In this document: positions 9,106 through 16,608 of the stretch, one piece after another
Layout: every line of letters begins with the position of its first letter
How positions within the stretch are numbered: the first letter of the stretch is position 1
Assembly: GCA_944380855.1 (NCBI GenBank)
Contig: CALWIW010000002.1
Location: 39,662-103,661 of the forward strand
Source: an uncultured Clostridia bacterium
Lineage (GTDB): Bacteria > Bacillota > Clostridia > Oscillospirales > Acutalibacteraceae
Reading direction: 5' to 3'
DNA: 64,000 bases
Position numbers and translations under genes: made by a program
The notes under the pieces: generated by a model
Seen by the model: the letters and a program-made list of their open reading frames with translations, nothing else
Database searches by the model: none
Told to the model about the DNA's origin: nothing

Positions 9106-9134
9106 TTGAAATTTTGTAAAATATGTAGTATAAT
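9106..9134 (+). promoter_or_regulatory. promoter of tRNA-Thr
   Basis: TTGAAA (9106-9111), a 17-base spacer, TATAAT (9129-9134). The tRNA begins about 50 bases downstream. Confidence 0.85.
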
Positions 9135-9185
9135 ACACCAGACAAGCTGTTATATTAGTTTTAAGCACTGAGTTAATTGTTATGT

Positions 9186-9262
9186 GCTGGAGTAGCTCAG
9201 TTGGTAGAGCAGCTGATTCGTAATCAGCAGGTTCGTGGGTTCAAGTCCCATCTCCAGCTCCA
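9186..9262 (+). tRNA. tRNA-Thr, anticodon CGT
   Basis: A complete cloverleaf. The acceptor stem GCTGGAG pairs with CTCCAGC, followed by discriminator T and an encoded CCA. The D-arm is AGCTCAGTTGGTAGAGC, the anticodon arm is GCTGA-TTCGTAA-TCAGC with anticodon CGT (reads ACG), and the T-arm contains GTTCAAGTC. Genes with this anticodon supplement the TGT isoacceptor. Confidence 0.97.
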
Positions 9263-9291
9263 AAGCCATGGCTTTTGACCATGGCTTTTTT
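9263..9291 (+). terminator. intrinsic terminator of the tRNA gene
   Basis: AAAGCCATGG and CCATGGCTTT form a perfect stem around a 7-base loop, ending in a run of six T. Confidence 0.92.
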
Positions 9292-9347
9292 ACGGTCAGG
9301 ATCCGTCGGAAACGGCGGAAAATAAAGTTATGAAAGGAGAAAATTCT

Positions 9348-9884
9348 ATGAAAAAGGTATTTTCTGTAATGCTTGCTGTTTTGATGACTGCGGCTCTTGC
9401 TTTCAGTTTTGCAGGCTGCGGCGGCAATCAGCAGGAAACTAAGGAAATCGACCTTCAAAAGCTTCACGAGGACGTAAAGGCTGCATACGGAGAGGGCTAC
9501 ACTGCCAATATGCCGATTGATGCTGAAACTTTGGCTGCAACCTACGGAATTTCCGAGGACCTTTATGATGAGTGCATTGCTGAGACAGCTATGATTTCTG
9601 CTCAGACTGACTTCTTTATTGCTCTTAAGGCAAAGGAAGGCAAGGCTGAAGAAATGAAAACTGCTCTTGAAAAGGCAAAGGAAGCAATTATAGCTTCTGC
9701 ATTCTACCCTGCAAACCAGGTTAAGGTTCAAAGCACTCAGGTAATAGTTCACGGTGATTACGGCTTTGTATTCGTTTTAGGTTATCCGGAAAATCTTGAT
9801 GAGGAAAACGAGGAAGCTATGAGAACCGCTTACGATGCAGAAAATAAAAAGGCTGCTGATGTAATTGAGTCATATTTTAAATAA
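9348..9884 (+). CDS. lipoprotein, DUF4358-like
   Basis: A 178-residue exported lipoprotein of unknown role. MKK, a hydrophobic stretch and the lipobox FAGC near residue 22 mark a type II signal peptide. The mature part has ALKAKEGKAEEMKTALEKAKE followed by a conserved-looking VIVHGDYGFVFVLGYPE near the end, which matches my memory of clostridial DUF4358 lipoproteins. ATG 9348 is preceded by GAAAGGAGA; an upstream in-frame ATG at 9330 lacks such a site. It lies directly after the tRNA terminator and before a bidirectional terminator, so it is probably monocistronic. In related genomes such genes often sit near membrane acyltransferases; none is present here. Confidence 0.85.
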   Translation: MKKVFSVMLAVLMTAALAFSFAGCGGNQQETKEIDLQKLHEDVKAAYGEGYTANMPIDAETLAATYGISEDLYDECIAETAMISAQTDFFIALKAKEGKAEEMKTALEKAKEAIIASAFYPANQVKVQSTQVIVHGDYGFVFVLGYPENLDEENEEAMRTAYDAENKKAADVIESYFK

Positions 9885-9915
9885 TAAAAATTAAATCTGA
9901 TTTTTCAGATATAAA

Positions 9916-9969
9916 AAATAACAACCGTATGGGGTCGATAAAACGATCTTCATGCGGTTGTTTTTTGTT
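9916..9969. terminator. bidirectional terminator between convergent genes
   Basis: AACAACCGTATG pairs with CATGCGGTTGTT (one wobble) around a 20-base loop that itself contains a small GATCG-type pairing. A T-run follows on the plus strand and an A/T-rich tract on the other side. Confidence 0.9.
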
Positions 9970-9982
9970 ATAGCTGTATTTT

Positions 9983-10639
9983 TCAAGGGGCAGGAAGAGC
10001 AATTGCCGTGAAAACGGAAAAATAATGGAGGGTACTTCCTATAACAGTAAAAATATGCCATACTGAATGAAAATATTTTACTTTTTTTATGGCGTAAAAT
10101 ATAACTCCTAAGGTATAAAAAACTCCTCCGGCAATCAAAAGCACAAGACTTGCAAAAGGCATAGAATTTGTCAGAGGCTTAAAAGCTATAATTATAACCC
10201 AGCCCATAGCTATATAACAAACCACGGATATTTTTGAAAATTTTTCAAGATTTATTGAGTTCAGGACAATTCCTATTATCGCCGCACCCCAAACAACGCC
10301 GAAAAGCGTCCATCCCAAGGGGCTTCGCAAAACCGCCAAGGTATACGGAGTGTAGGTACCGGCAATAAGGAAGAAAATTGTGTTATGATCCATTATTCTG
10401 AAGAATTTTTTAGCCTTTACATTTGTAATAGAGTGGTAGAGGGTACTCATGGTGTAAAGTATAATAAGCGAAGCACCGTAAATTGCCGAAGAAACAACGG
10501 CAAAAGCGTCGCTGTTTATGGCGGAAAATACTATCAGAACCACTGTTCCTGCAATTGAAAGAAGGCTTCCCACGCCGTGGGTAACGGAATTAAATATTTC
10601 TTCTCCCAGTGAATATCTCTTAGCAACAGATGATGACAT
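9983..10639 (-). CDS. hemolysin III family (PAQR-like) membrane protein
   Basis: A 218-residue integral membrane protein with seven predicted helices, from the YqfA/hemolysin-III branch of the PAQR superfamily. Family hallmarks are EEIFNSVTHGVGSLLSIAG near residue 13, YHSITNVKAKKFFRIMDHNTIFFLIAGTYTP near 68, and the C-terminal HSVWHIFTVIGSTLHYF. The His residues in these stretches are the probable metal ligands of the superfamily. The name comes from a Bacillus cereus protein with reported haemolytic activity; for most members the physiological role is unknown, so the name should not be read as toxin evidence. ATG 10639 has a GAAAGGAG site. Confidence 0.93.
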   Translation of the reverse strand: MSSSVAKRYSLGEEIFNSVTHGVGSLLSIAGTVVLIVFSAINSDAFAVVSSAIYGASLIILYTMSTLYHSITNVKAKKFFRIMDHNTIFFLIAGTYTPYTLAVLRSPLGWTLFGVVWGAAIIGIVLNSINLEKFSKISVVCYIAMGWVIIIAFKPLTNSMPFASLVLLIAGGVFYTLGVIFYAIKKVKYFHSVWHIFTVIGSTLHYFSVFTAIALPAP

Positions 10640-10862
10640 TGTTTTGACTCCTTTCTCGTATATTTCAATTATTTTGTCTGTTTATTATTTTAGAGAAGTA
10701 TATCACCAAAAGTCTGAAATAACAATCGAAAAAGGGAAAAAATCAGGAGAAATTCAAAGGCGTTGTGTATTTTAACATAATATTTTCATTTATTTTATGC
10801 AATAAGGTTAGTTTTTTATTTTTTATTGAAATTTAAAAGAATATAAAAAAATTCTGTTAATT

Positions 10863-10940
10863 TTCCATAATTTTATGGATTTTTTTTTATTTTATGATAT
10901 AATTTTAATATAGGTAATTTATGATGATTTTTCATAAATT
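10863..10940 (+). promoter_or_regulatory. promoter region of nagAB with two inverted repeats
   Basis: The 327-base gap between the divergent hemolysin-III and nagA genes is very AT-rich. A TATAAT at 10898-10903 is the likely -10. TCCATAA-TT-TTATGGA (10863-10878) is a perfect 7-bp inverted repeat over or just before the -35 region, and AATTTATG (10916-10923) with CATAAATT (10933-10940) forms an 8-bp inverted repeat just after the expected transcription start. Both are placed like operators. The -35 box itself is weak. Confidence 0.5.
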
Positions 10941-10966
10941 AAATTTTAAAAGAGAGGTGTTTTGCG

Positions 10967-12100
10967 ATGCAAATAAAGAATGGCAAAGTCTTTTTTAAAG
11001 ACGGAAGTTTTAATGAAGTAAATATTGACATCGAGAACGGCAAAATAAGCTCAGTGGGCGATTTTGCTCCTGCTGACGATGCCATTGACGCACAGGGAAT
11101 GTATGTTGTTCCCGGATACGTGGATATACACATTCACGGTGCCGACGGAAGCGACTTCTGCGACGGATACAAGGAAAACATCGCTACTATTTCAAAATAT
11201 TTAGGACAGCAGGGTGTTACCACTTTTGTTGCCGCAACAATGTCCTTTGATGAAGGTACTCTTACTCAGGTTGCTCATGCTGCAAAGGAATTTGCACAGG
11301 AAGATAACTGCGAGGGTGCCGCTCTCAGAGGTATAAACATGGAAGGCCCGTTCTTCTCGAAAGCTAAGAAGGGTGCTCAGAGCGATAAATATATTATCGA
11401 CCCTGACTATGATTTCTACAGAAGAGTTAACGACGAGTCCGGCAATATGATTAAGCTTGTTGATGTTGCTCCAGAGCTTAACGGTGCAATGGATTTTATC
11501 GACAAGGTTTCAAAGGAGTGCAGAGTAAGTATTGCACATACTGAGGCGGATTATGATACTGCGGTTGAGGCTTTCAATCACGGCGTTTCCCATATTACTC
11601 ATCTTTTCAACGCTATGCCTCCGTTTACACACAGAGACCCCGGCGTTGTGGGAGCTGCCTCCGACTATGCAGAGCACGTTGAGCTTATCTGTGACGGTAT
11701 CCATATTCACCCTGCCGTAGTAAGAAGTGTGTTCAAGCTTTTCGGTGACGATAAGGTTTGCCTTATCAGCGACTCTATGAGAGCCTGCGGACTTCACGAC
11801 GGCGAGTATTCACTGGGCGGTCAGAAGGTTCTTGTTAAGGCGGGAAAAGCTACTCTTGAAAACGGAACAATCGCAGGAAGTGCAACCTGTCTTGCAGAGT
11901 GCGTAAGAAGAGCCGTTAAGTTCGGTGTTCCTATGGCTTCCGCTCTCAAGGCTGCAACAATCAATCCTGCACAGGCTGCAGGAATTGACGATGTTTGCGG
12001 AAGCATCGAAGAGGGCAAGGCTGCCGATATCCTTATCATGGGCGAGGATTTGGTTCCTAAGATGATTATAAGAGGCGGAAATATTATTTACAAAGCCTGA
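10967..12100 (+). CDS. nagA: N-acetylglucosamine-6-phosphate deacetylase
   Basis: Hydrolyses GlcNAc-6-phosphate to glucosamine-6-phosphate and acetate in the cytoplasm, the first committed step in using N-acetylglucosamine. The 377-residue amidohydrolase barrel shows VDIHIHGADGSDF (HxH metal site, about residue 53), MEGPFFS (metal-bridging Glu), the His of SIAHTEADY, THLFNAMPPFTHRDPG, and the catalytic Asp in LISDSMRACG. ATG 10967 has AGAGAGGTG upstream. nagB follows 73 bases downstream, and both share codon style, so they are probably one transcript from the promoter near 10900. Confidence 0.97.
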   Translation: MQIKNGKVFFKDGSFNEVNIDIENGKISSVGDFAPADDAIDAQGMYVVPGYVDIHIHGADGSDFCDGYKENIATISKYLGQQGVTTFVAATMSFDEGTLTQVAHAAKEFAQEDNCEGAALRGINMEGPFFSKAKKGAQSDKYIIDPDYDFYRRVNDESGNMIKLVDVAPELNGAMDFIDKVSKECRVSIAHTEADYDTAVEAFNHGVSHITHLFNAMPPFTHRDPGVVGAASDYAEHVELICDGIHIHPAVVRSVFKLFGDDKVCLISDSMRACGLHDGEYSLGGQKVLVKAGKATLENGTIAGSATCLAECVRRAVKFGVPMASALKAATINPAQAAGIDDVCGSIEEGKAADILIMGEDLVPKMIIRGGNIIYKA

Positions 12101-12173
12101 TAGAGGGTTATATTTACTATGTTGGTTATAAATATTAAAAATAAACAAAATTTGGACAAAGGGGATAATTGAA

Positions 12174-12941
12174 ATGAAAATTTTATTTGCAAAAGATTAC
12201 GATGAGATGAGCCGCAAGGCAGCTAACATTATCGCTTCTCAGATTACTCTCAAGCACAACAGCGTTCTTGGCCTTGCAACAGGTTCAAGCCCAATCGGAA
12301 CATACAAAGAGCTTATCAAGAAGTACGAGCAGGGCGACCTTTGTTTCGACGGCTGCTATACTGCAAACCTGGACGAGTACAGAGGTCTTACAAAGGATAA
12401 TGACCAGAGCTATGCTTATTTCATGTACAATAATCTTTTCAAGTATGTAAACATCAATATGGACAAGACAAATATTCCTGACGGCTCTAACCCTGACGCA
12501 GAGGCAGAGTGCAAGAGATATGACAAGGTTGTTGAAGATTTGGGCGGCGTTGATATTCAGCTTTTGGGTATCGGTCATGACGGTCATATCGGATTTAACG
12601 AGCCTGACGACAACTTCCCTGTAGGCACACACTGCGTAAAGCTTACAGATATGACAATCGAAGCAAATAAGAGATTCTTTGCACGTAAAGAGGATGTTCC
12701 TACCGAGGCTTACACAATGGGTATCGGCACAATCATGAAAGCAAAGAGAATTTTGATGGTTGCTTCCGGAAAGGATAAGGCAGAAATTCTTTACAAGACA
12801 GCTTGCGGAGAGGTTAAGCCTGATGTTCCTGCTTCAATTCTCAGACTTCATGCAGACGTAACAATCGTTGCTGACGAGGCTGCTCTTTCAATGATTATTG
12901 AAAAGGCTCCTGAGCTTGTTATCGGTCTTCCTAAGGCTTGA
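12174..12941 (+). CDS. nagB: glucosamine-6-phosphate deaminase
   Basis: Converts glucosamine-6-phosphate to fructose-6-phosphate and ammonia, completing entry of amino sugars into glycolysis. At 255 residues it is of usual length. Key segments are LGLATGSSPIGTYKEL (phosphate binding), the catalytic Asp in NLDEYRG, and GIGHDGHIGFNEPD with the catalytic His and Glu. The allosteric C-terminal extension of the E. coli enzyme is shorter here, as in other Firmicutes. AAAGGGG precedes the ATG. It works with the upstream deacetylase and may receive sugar from the mucin-degrading GH101 encoded 14 kb away. Confidence 0.97.
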   Translation: MKILFAKDYDEMSRKAANIIASQITLKHNSVLGLATGSSPIGTYKELIKKYEQGDLCFDGCYTANLDEYRGLTKDNDQSYAYFMYNNLFKYVNINMDKTNIPDGSNPDAEAECKRYDKVVEDLGGVDIQLLGIGHDGHIGFNEPDDNFPVGTHCVKLTDMTIEANKRFFARKEDVPTEAYTMGIGTIMKAKRILMVASGKDKAEILYKTACGEVKPDVPASILRLHADVTIVADEAALSMIIEKAPELVIGLPKA

Positions 12942-12976
12942 TTATTGATTTGTCTTTTAAAAATAATATTGAAAAA

Positions 12977-13016
12977 CAACAAGGGCTGCAGATTAACTCC
13001 GCAGCCCTGATTTGTT
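12977..13016 (+). terminator. intrinsic terminator of nagAB
   Basis: AGGGCTGC and GCAGCCCT form a perfect 8-bp stem around an 11-base loop, followed by GATTTGTTT. Confidence 0.88.
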
Positions 13017-13029
13017 TATTGGTTAGTTA

Positions 13030-13215
13030 AAATTGTTTTTTCAAAAGGATTACCGTGAATACAGATGTGAGGTCACAGCAAAAGCAGTTCCACGGATTGT
13101 TTTTTGCTCAATCCAGTGTTTTTACGCATTTTAATACCTTGGAGGACTCTGTCCTCCAAACCACCTGCCAAAGGAACAATTGTCCCTTTGGAATCCCCAA
13201 ATTTTTGCCGCAAAT
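13030..13215 (-). repeat. interspersed double-hairpin repeat, copy 1
   Basis: This copy fills the gap between nagB and the convergent gene at 13234, in reverse orientation relative to the copies near 54.4 kb and 63.9 kb. Two hairpins are adjacent: TTGGAGGAC/GTCCTCCAA at 13139-13159 and CCAAAGG/CCTTTGG around 13168-13191, joined by ACCACCTG. Similarity to the 54.4-kb copy continues on both sides, including a tail resembling AAACAGTCTGTTGAACTG. No coding sequence is evident. Confidence 0.85.
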
Positions 13216-13233
13216 TGCTATAGAACCTAAAAA

Positions 13234-13671
13234 TTAACTTTTTTGTTCAGCAGTCTTTATTTTATCTTCAAAATATTTTGCCAAAGGATTTTCAAAAAGT
13301 TCAGATATTCCCTCGGGACTGTCAGGAAGCGATACAATACACTGAGTACCCTTTTCAATTAAATATCCGAACTTATCCTGCTCAATTCCAAAGGGAAGCT
13401 TTCTCACATTTTCAATGGTTCCTCCCGATTTTTCTATAGCAGAGGAAAGTATTTGTTCCAAAGAGTCGGTTTTAAAAGAATTAAGCCCGCCGATTGTTAT
13501 AACAACTCCGCAGTGATTAAGACCGTCTGTAAGCATATTTCCCAAATACTGAGGGTCTGCGGCACCCAGTGTTTTCATTATCTCTATACCGCAGGATTTA
13601 AGCTCTGTTTTTACAGCCTTTTCACAAAGGGCTGTTTTTTTCGAGCAATAATATATCAAGTAACATTTCAT
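13234..13671 (-). CDS. unknown protein resembling the MoaB/MogA/CinA-type domain
   Basis: A 145-residue soluble protein, not firmly recognised. It has a C-x-I-I-x-[IG]-G-like stretch (GVVITIGGLNSFKTDSLEQIL) in mid-sequence and a LPDSPEGISELFENPL segment near the end, which look like the TGG and LPGxP-E motifs of molybdopterin-binding MoaB/MogA/CinA folds but in degenerate form. It starts 12 bases after the sortase stop (ATG 13671; an upstream GTG at 13680 is also possible) and is presumably co-translated with it. Its shape resembles the N-terminal domain of that same sortase protein, suggesting related or duplicated modules. I make no catalytic claim. Confidence 0.6.
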   Translation of the reverse strand: MKCYLIYYCSKKTALCEKAVKTELKSCGIEIMKTLGAADPQYLGNMLTDGLNHCGVVITIGGLNSFKTDSLEQILSSAIEKSGGTIENVRKLPFGIEQDKFGYLIEKGTQCIVSLPDSPEGISELFENPLAKYFEDKIKTAEQKS

Positions 13672-13682
13672 ATTTACCACCG

Positions 13683-15362
13683 TTAAGCCTCATTGCTAAA
13701 AAGGTCGCCGTCATACCAGCTAATCTCGCCGTTCTCATAGGCCTGTGCAAAGCTCTTATCCTCAGGCTTTGTTCCGCCGTAGGTACGGTAATAAACGTCG
13801 GGCCACAGCATATCGCTGTTTGCAGAGGCACTGTCAACATCAACCGTTGAATCCTCGCCGGGTCGAACCTTTCGGGCGATTACCGCGGTTCTGAAGTTCT
13901 CAAATTCGTAGGTACAGGTAGAAAGTGTTATCAGCTGGTCGTCCTCGTTTACGGTTACAGGTGTGTCGATTATTGAGCGTTCTCTCACATCGTAGACAAA
14001 ATCGAGAAATTCCTCATCGGTATTAAAGCTGCCTGTAAGATAATTGAAAAATTCGCCGTGACTTTCCAAAGCGTTGGTATGAATTACAGCTATTATTTTC
14101 CAGTCTGCATTCCATTCAGGGGTGTTAAAATGAATTACCGGTGCGGATTTGTAAAAATCTAAGTTTACATAAGGCGTACCGCTGCCGTCGGCAAAGCCTG
14201 TACCGTAATTTGCAAGATTGCCGAACATACTTCCGTCATTCATGTGATGTCCGTGAAGTGTAATGTTTTTTGTGTCGAGTCCGGCATAGGAAGTCGGGTC
14301 GGTAAAAATGGAACCATAGCTGTCCCACTGTCCTTCATAGTTGTGGTTTAAATAATAAGGATTGGTGGTTCCCGCAGGGTCATCGGGGTGACAAAGAACA
14401 GGGTAGTCAATAACTGTATTATCTATGGAAATCCAACCGATAATCTCGTCGTTTACCTCTTTAAGAGCTTCCCAGTTGTAATATGGTTCGGTGCTTTCTT
14501 CCTCGGTGCTGTCCTGAGAAGTGGTTGAAGTGGGACGGTTGTAGAAAATATCCTGAATAATGTTTTGACGTTTTGCATTTTGTGCAGGCATAATAACAAG
14601 CTCGTTTACAATCATTGAAACACATACAACGATTGTTGCCAATGCAACCAAAATAACTGATTTTCTTATAACCTCCCCGGGGCGGTCGCCCTTCCATGGA
14701 ATATTTCTGCGGAAAAAACCTTGTTTCTTTTTTTTCTTCTCGGTGATTTCCGCGTTTTCGTTTTCTTCCATAGGATTTTCAGCAACGGCAGTTTCTTCAA
14801 TAAAATCAACATTTGCTTTCACATTTTGTGTGTTCTCGTAAGCAAAGCCGTTTGGAAAAAGAAAATTGCTTCCGCGGAATTTGCCTAAAGCACAGGTAAC
14901 GGCTTCGTAAATAAGGGTTGCTATATCTTTTTGTACTAAGGTTTCTCTTGGCAGAACCACAATTCTGGTATTGTAAATTGTGAAGCAAAAGCCCGAATGA
15001 CCGCAGCCTAAATTATCAATAGAAAATACCTTTACATGGAATTTTTGCTGTCGGTCTTCCACCGGCAGAGAGTTTTTGTACCGAGTTTCCCAGTTCATAA
15101 GAATTTTTGAGAAAACCGTCGAAAAATAAGCACCGCAGGTGGTGTCCAAAGCGTTTGCGATTATTATAAGTTCAGGAGAAGCCGGATCGTTTACGCTGTA
15201 TAAAATTGCCTCTTCAATTTTTGAGGTGCTTCTGTCAACCTCTGTTTTATACGTAAGATGAATATCAAGCTTTGCAAGATTGCGTACAATGTTTCCGAGA
15301 TTTTCATTAAGGCGGCGTATTTCTTCATTATCTCCCCGAATTGAAAATAATTCACAGTTCAT
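13683..15362 (-). CDS. class B sortase with an N-terminal accessory domain
   Basis: A 559-residue membrane protein. Residues 1-165 form a soluble domain not usual in sortases, with ELIIIANALDTTCGAYFSTVF and RIVVLPRETLVQKD segments that recall MoaB/CinA-like folds. A Glu/Lys-rich linker follows, then one membrane helix (about 232-254, IRKSVILVALATIVV) and an extracytoplasmic class B sortase domain (about 295-510). The catalytic set is intact: His372 in HGHHMNDGSMFGNL, Cys483 in ITLSTCTYEF, and Arg491 in ENFRTAVIAR. Sortases of this class transfer surface proteins or haem-related proteins to peptidoglycan. No protein with a recognisable sorting signal is encoded nearby. The N-terminal domain would lie in the cytoplasm. 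The downstream small gene has a similar fold pattern. Confidence 0.9.
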   Translation of the reverse strand: MNCELFSIRGDNEEIRRLNENLGNIVRNLAKLDIHLTYKTEVDRSTSKIEEAILYSVNDPASPELIIIANALDTTCGAYFSTVFSKILMNWETRYKNSLPVEDRQQKFHVKVFSIDNLGCGHSGFCFTIYNTRIVVLPRETLVQKDIATLIYEAVTCALGKFRGSNFLFPNGFAYENTQNVKANVDFIEETAVAENPMEENENAEITEKKKKKQGFFRRNIPWKGDRPGEVIRKSVILVALATIVVCVSMIVNELVIMPAQNAKRQNIIQDIFYNRPTSTTSQDSTEEESTEPYYNWEALKEVNDEIIGWISIDNTVIDYPVLCHPDDPAGTTNPYYLNHNYEGQWDSYGSIFTDPTSYAGLDTKNITLHGHHMNDGSMFGNLANYGTGFADGSGTPYVNLDFYKSAPVIHFNTPEWNADWKIIAVIHTNALESHGEFFNYLTGSFNTDEEFLDFVYDVRERSIIDTPVTVNEDDQLITLSTCTYEFENFRTAVIARKVRPGEDSTVDVDSASANSDMLWPDVYYRTYGGTKPEDKSFAQAYENGEISWYDGDLFSNEA

Positions 15363-15397
15363 GTATTAAATATTCCTCCTTTTCATGTTTGGGTTTT

Positions 15398-16570
15398 TTA
15401 AGGCTCTATAACTGTAACCTTAAGGTCGGACAAAGCCTTTTCAATCATAGAATCAAAATCTGCCTTTTCTTCCGCCTGCTTAATGTATTTCAAAACCGGG
15501 CGGGTACGGGGGTGCTTTGGAGTAAATACGGTACAGCAATCCTCGTAAGGCTCGATAGAGGTTTCAAAGGTATCTATTTTTCTGGAAATTGTGATTATCT
15601 CTTCCTTGTCCATACCGATAAGAGGGCGGAATACCAGCATATCCGCCGCTTCGTCTGTGCAGGCAAGGGCGTGTATTGTCTGGCTTGCCACTTGTCCTAA
15701 GCTTTCTCCTGTTATAAGAGCGGTACAGTCGTTAGCCTCGGCAATTTTTGAAGAAATTTTCATCATCATTCTTCTCATTATTATTGTGAAAAGTTCTTCG
15801 GGACAACTGCTCTGAATAACCTCCTGAATTTCCGTGAAAGGAACGGTATACATTGTCATTCTTCCGCTGTAAAGGCTTACCTTTTTCAAAAGCTTTACAA
15901 CCTTTTGTTCTGCTCTTTCACTGGTGTAGGGAGGGCTTGCAAAGTGAATTGCGGTAAGCTTTATTCCTCTTTTTGCCATCATCCATGCGGCTACCGGGGA
16001 GTCTATTCCTCCGCTTATGAGAATAGCGGCGTTTCCGCCTGTTCCCACCGGAATACCGCCGGCACCTCTTATTACGGAACCTCTTACATATGCCGCAAAG
16101 TCACGAACTTCAACTGTTACGGTGATGTCGGGGTTATGTACGTCAACGGTAAGATGAGGAAATTTCTCCAAAATCTTTTCACCGGTGAAAGCACATATTT
16201 CCGGTGATTTGAGTGGAAATTTTTTGTCAGAACGCTTTGCTTCTACCTTAAAGGTGGAAGCGTCCTCAAGTTCCTCCTCAAGATATTCCAAAGCCTTTGA
16301 AACAATATCATCCATGTTTTTCTCACATACACAGGCACGTGAAAAAGCAACAATACCGAAGATTTTTTCTATTCTTGAGCTTACCTCGTCTAAATCCACA
16401 TCATCGTAAATCGGTTCAACGTACAGTGTTGACTGAGCCGATGAGATTTTAAAAGCACCAAGGTCACGGAGATTGTTTTTAATATTTTTTTTGAGTATAT
16501 CCTCAAATGTTCGTCTGTTTAAACCTTTTAAGGTGATTTCACCTAATTTAATCAAAATAATTTCTTTCAT
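15398..16570 (-). CDS. thiI: tRNA 4-thiouridine synthetase ThiI
   Basis: ATP-dependent sulfur transfer to uridine 8 of tRNA, and in some organisms to the thiazole precursor of thiamine. The 390-residue protein has an N-terminal ferredoxin-like plus THUMP region (about 1-165, LIKLGEITLKGLNRRTFE) and a PP-loop adenylation domain with ISGGIDSPVAAWMMAKRG near 183-200. Like most Firmicutes forms it stops before the rhodanese domain found in E. coli ThiI, so sulfur must be handed over by a dedicated cysteine desulfurase. That role suits the gene immediately upstream in transcription order. Confidence 0.96.
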   Translation of the reverse strand: MKEIILIKLGEITLKGLNRRTFEDILKKNIKNNLRDLGAFKISSAQSTLYVEPIYDDVDLDEVSSRIEKIFGIVAFSRACVCEKNMDDIVSKALEYLEEELEDASTFKVEAKRSDKKFPLKSPEICAFTGEKILEKFPHLTVDVHNPDITVTVEVRDFAAYVRGSVIRGAGGIPVGTGGNAAILISGGIDSPVAAWMMAKRGIKLTAIHFASPPYTSERAEQKVVKLLKKVSLYSGRMTMYTVPFTEIQEVIQSSCPEELFTIIMRRMMMKISSKIAEANDCTALITGESLGQVASQTIHALACTDEAADMLVFRPLIGMDKEEIITISRKIDTFETSIEPYEDCCTVFTPKHPRTRPVLKYIKQAEEKADFDSMIEKALSDLKVTVIEP

Positions 16571-16608
16571 ACTCTTTTCCTTTTCTTTGTTTTATAATAT
16601 ATTTTGGA

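Noticed and set aside
9180-9752. A 190-codon minus-strand frame across the tRNA and lipoprotein
   Set aside because: It runs through the tRNA-Thr gene in antisense and mirrors the lipoprotein codons.
9983-10639. Hemolysin toxin
   Set aside because: The family name is historical; the sequence is a PAQR-type membrane protein and gives no toxin evidence.
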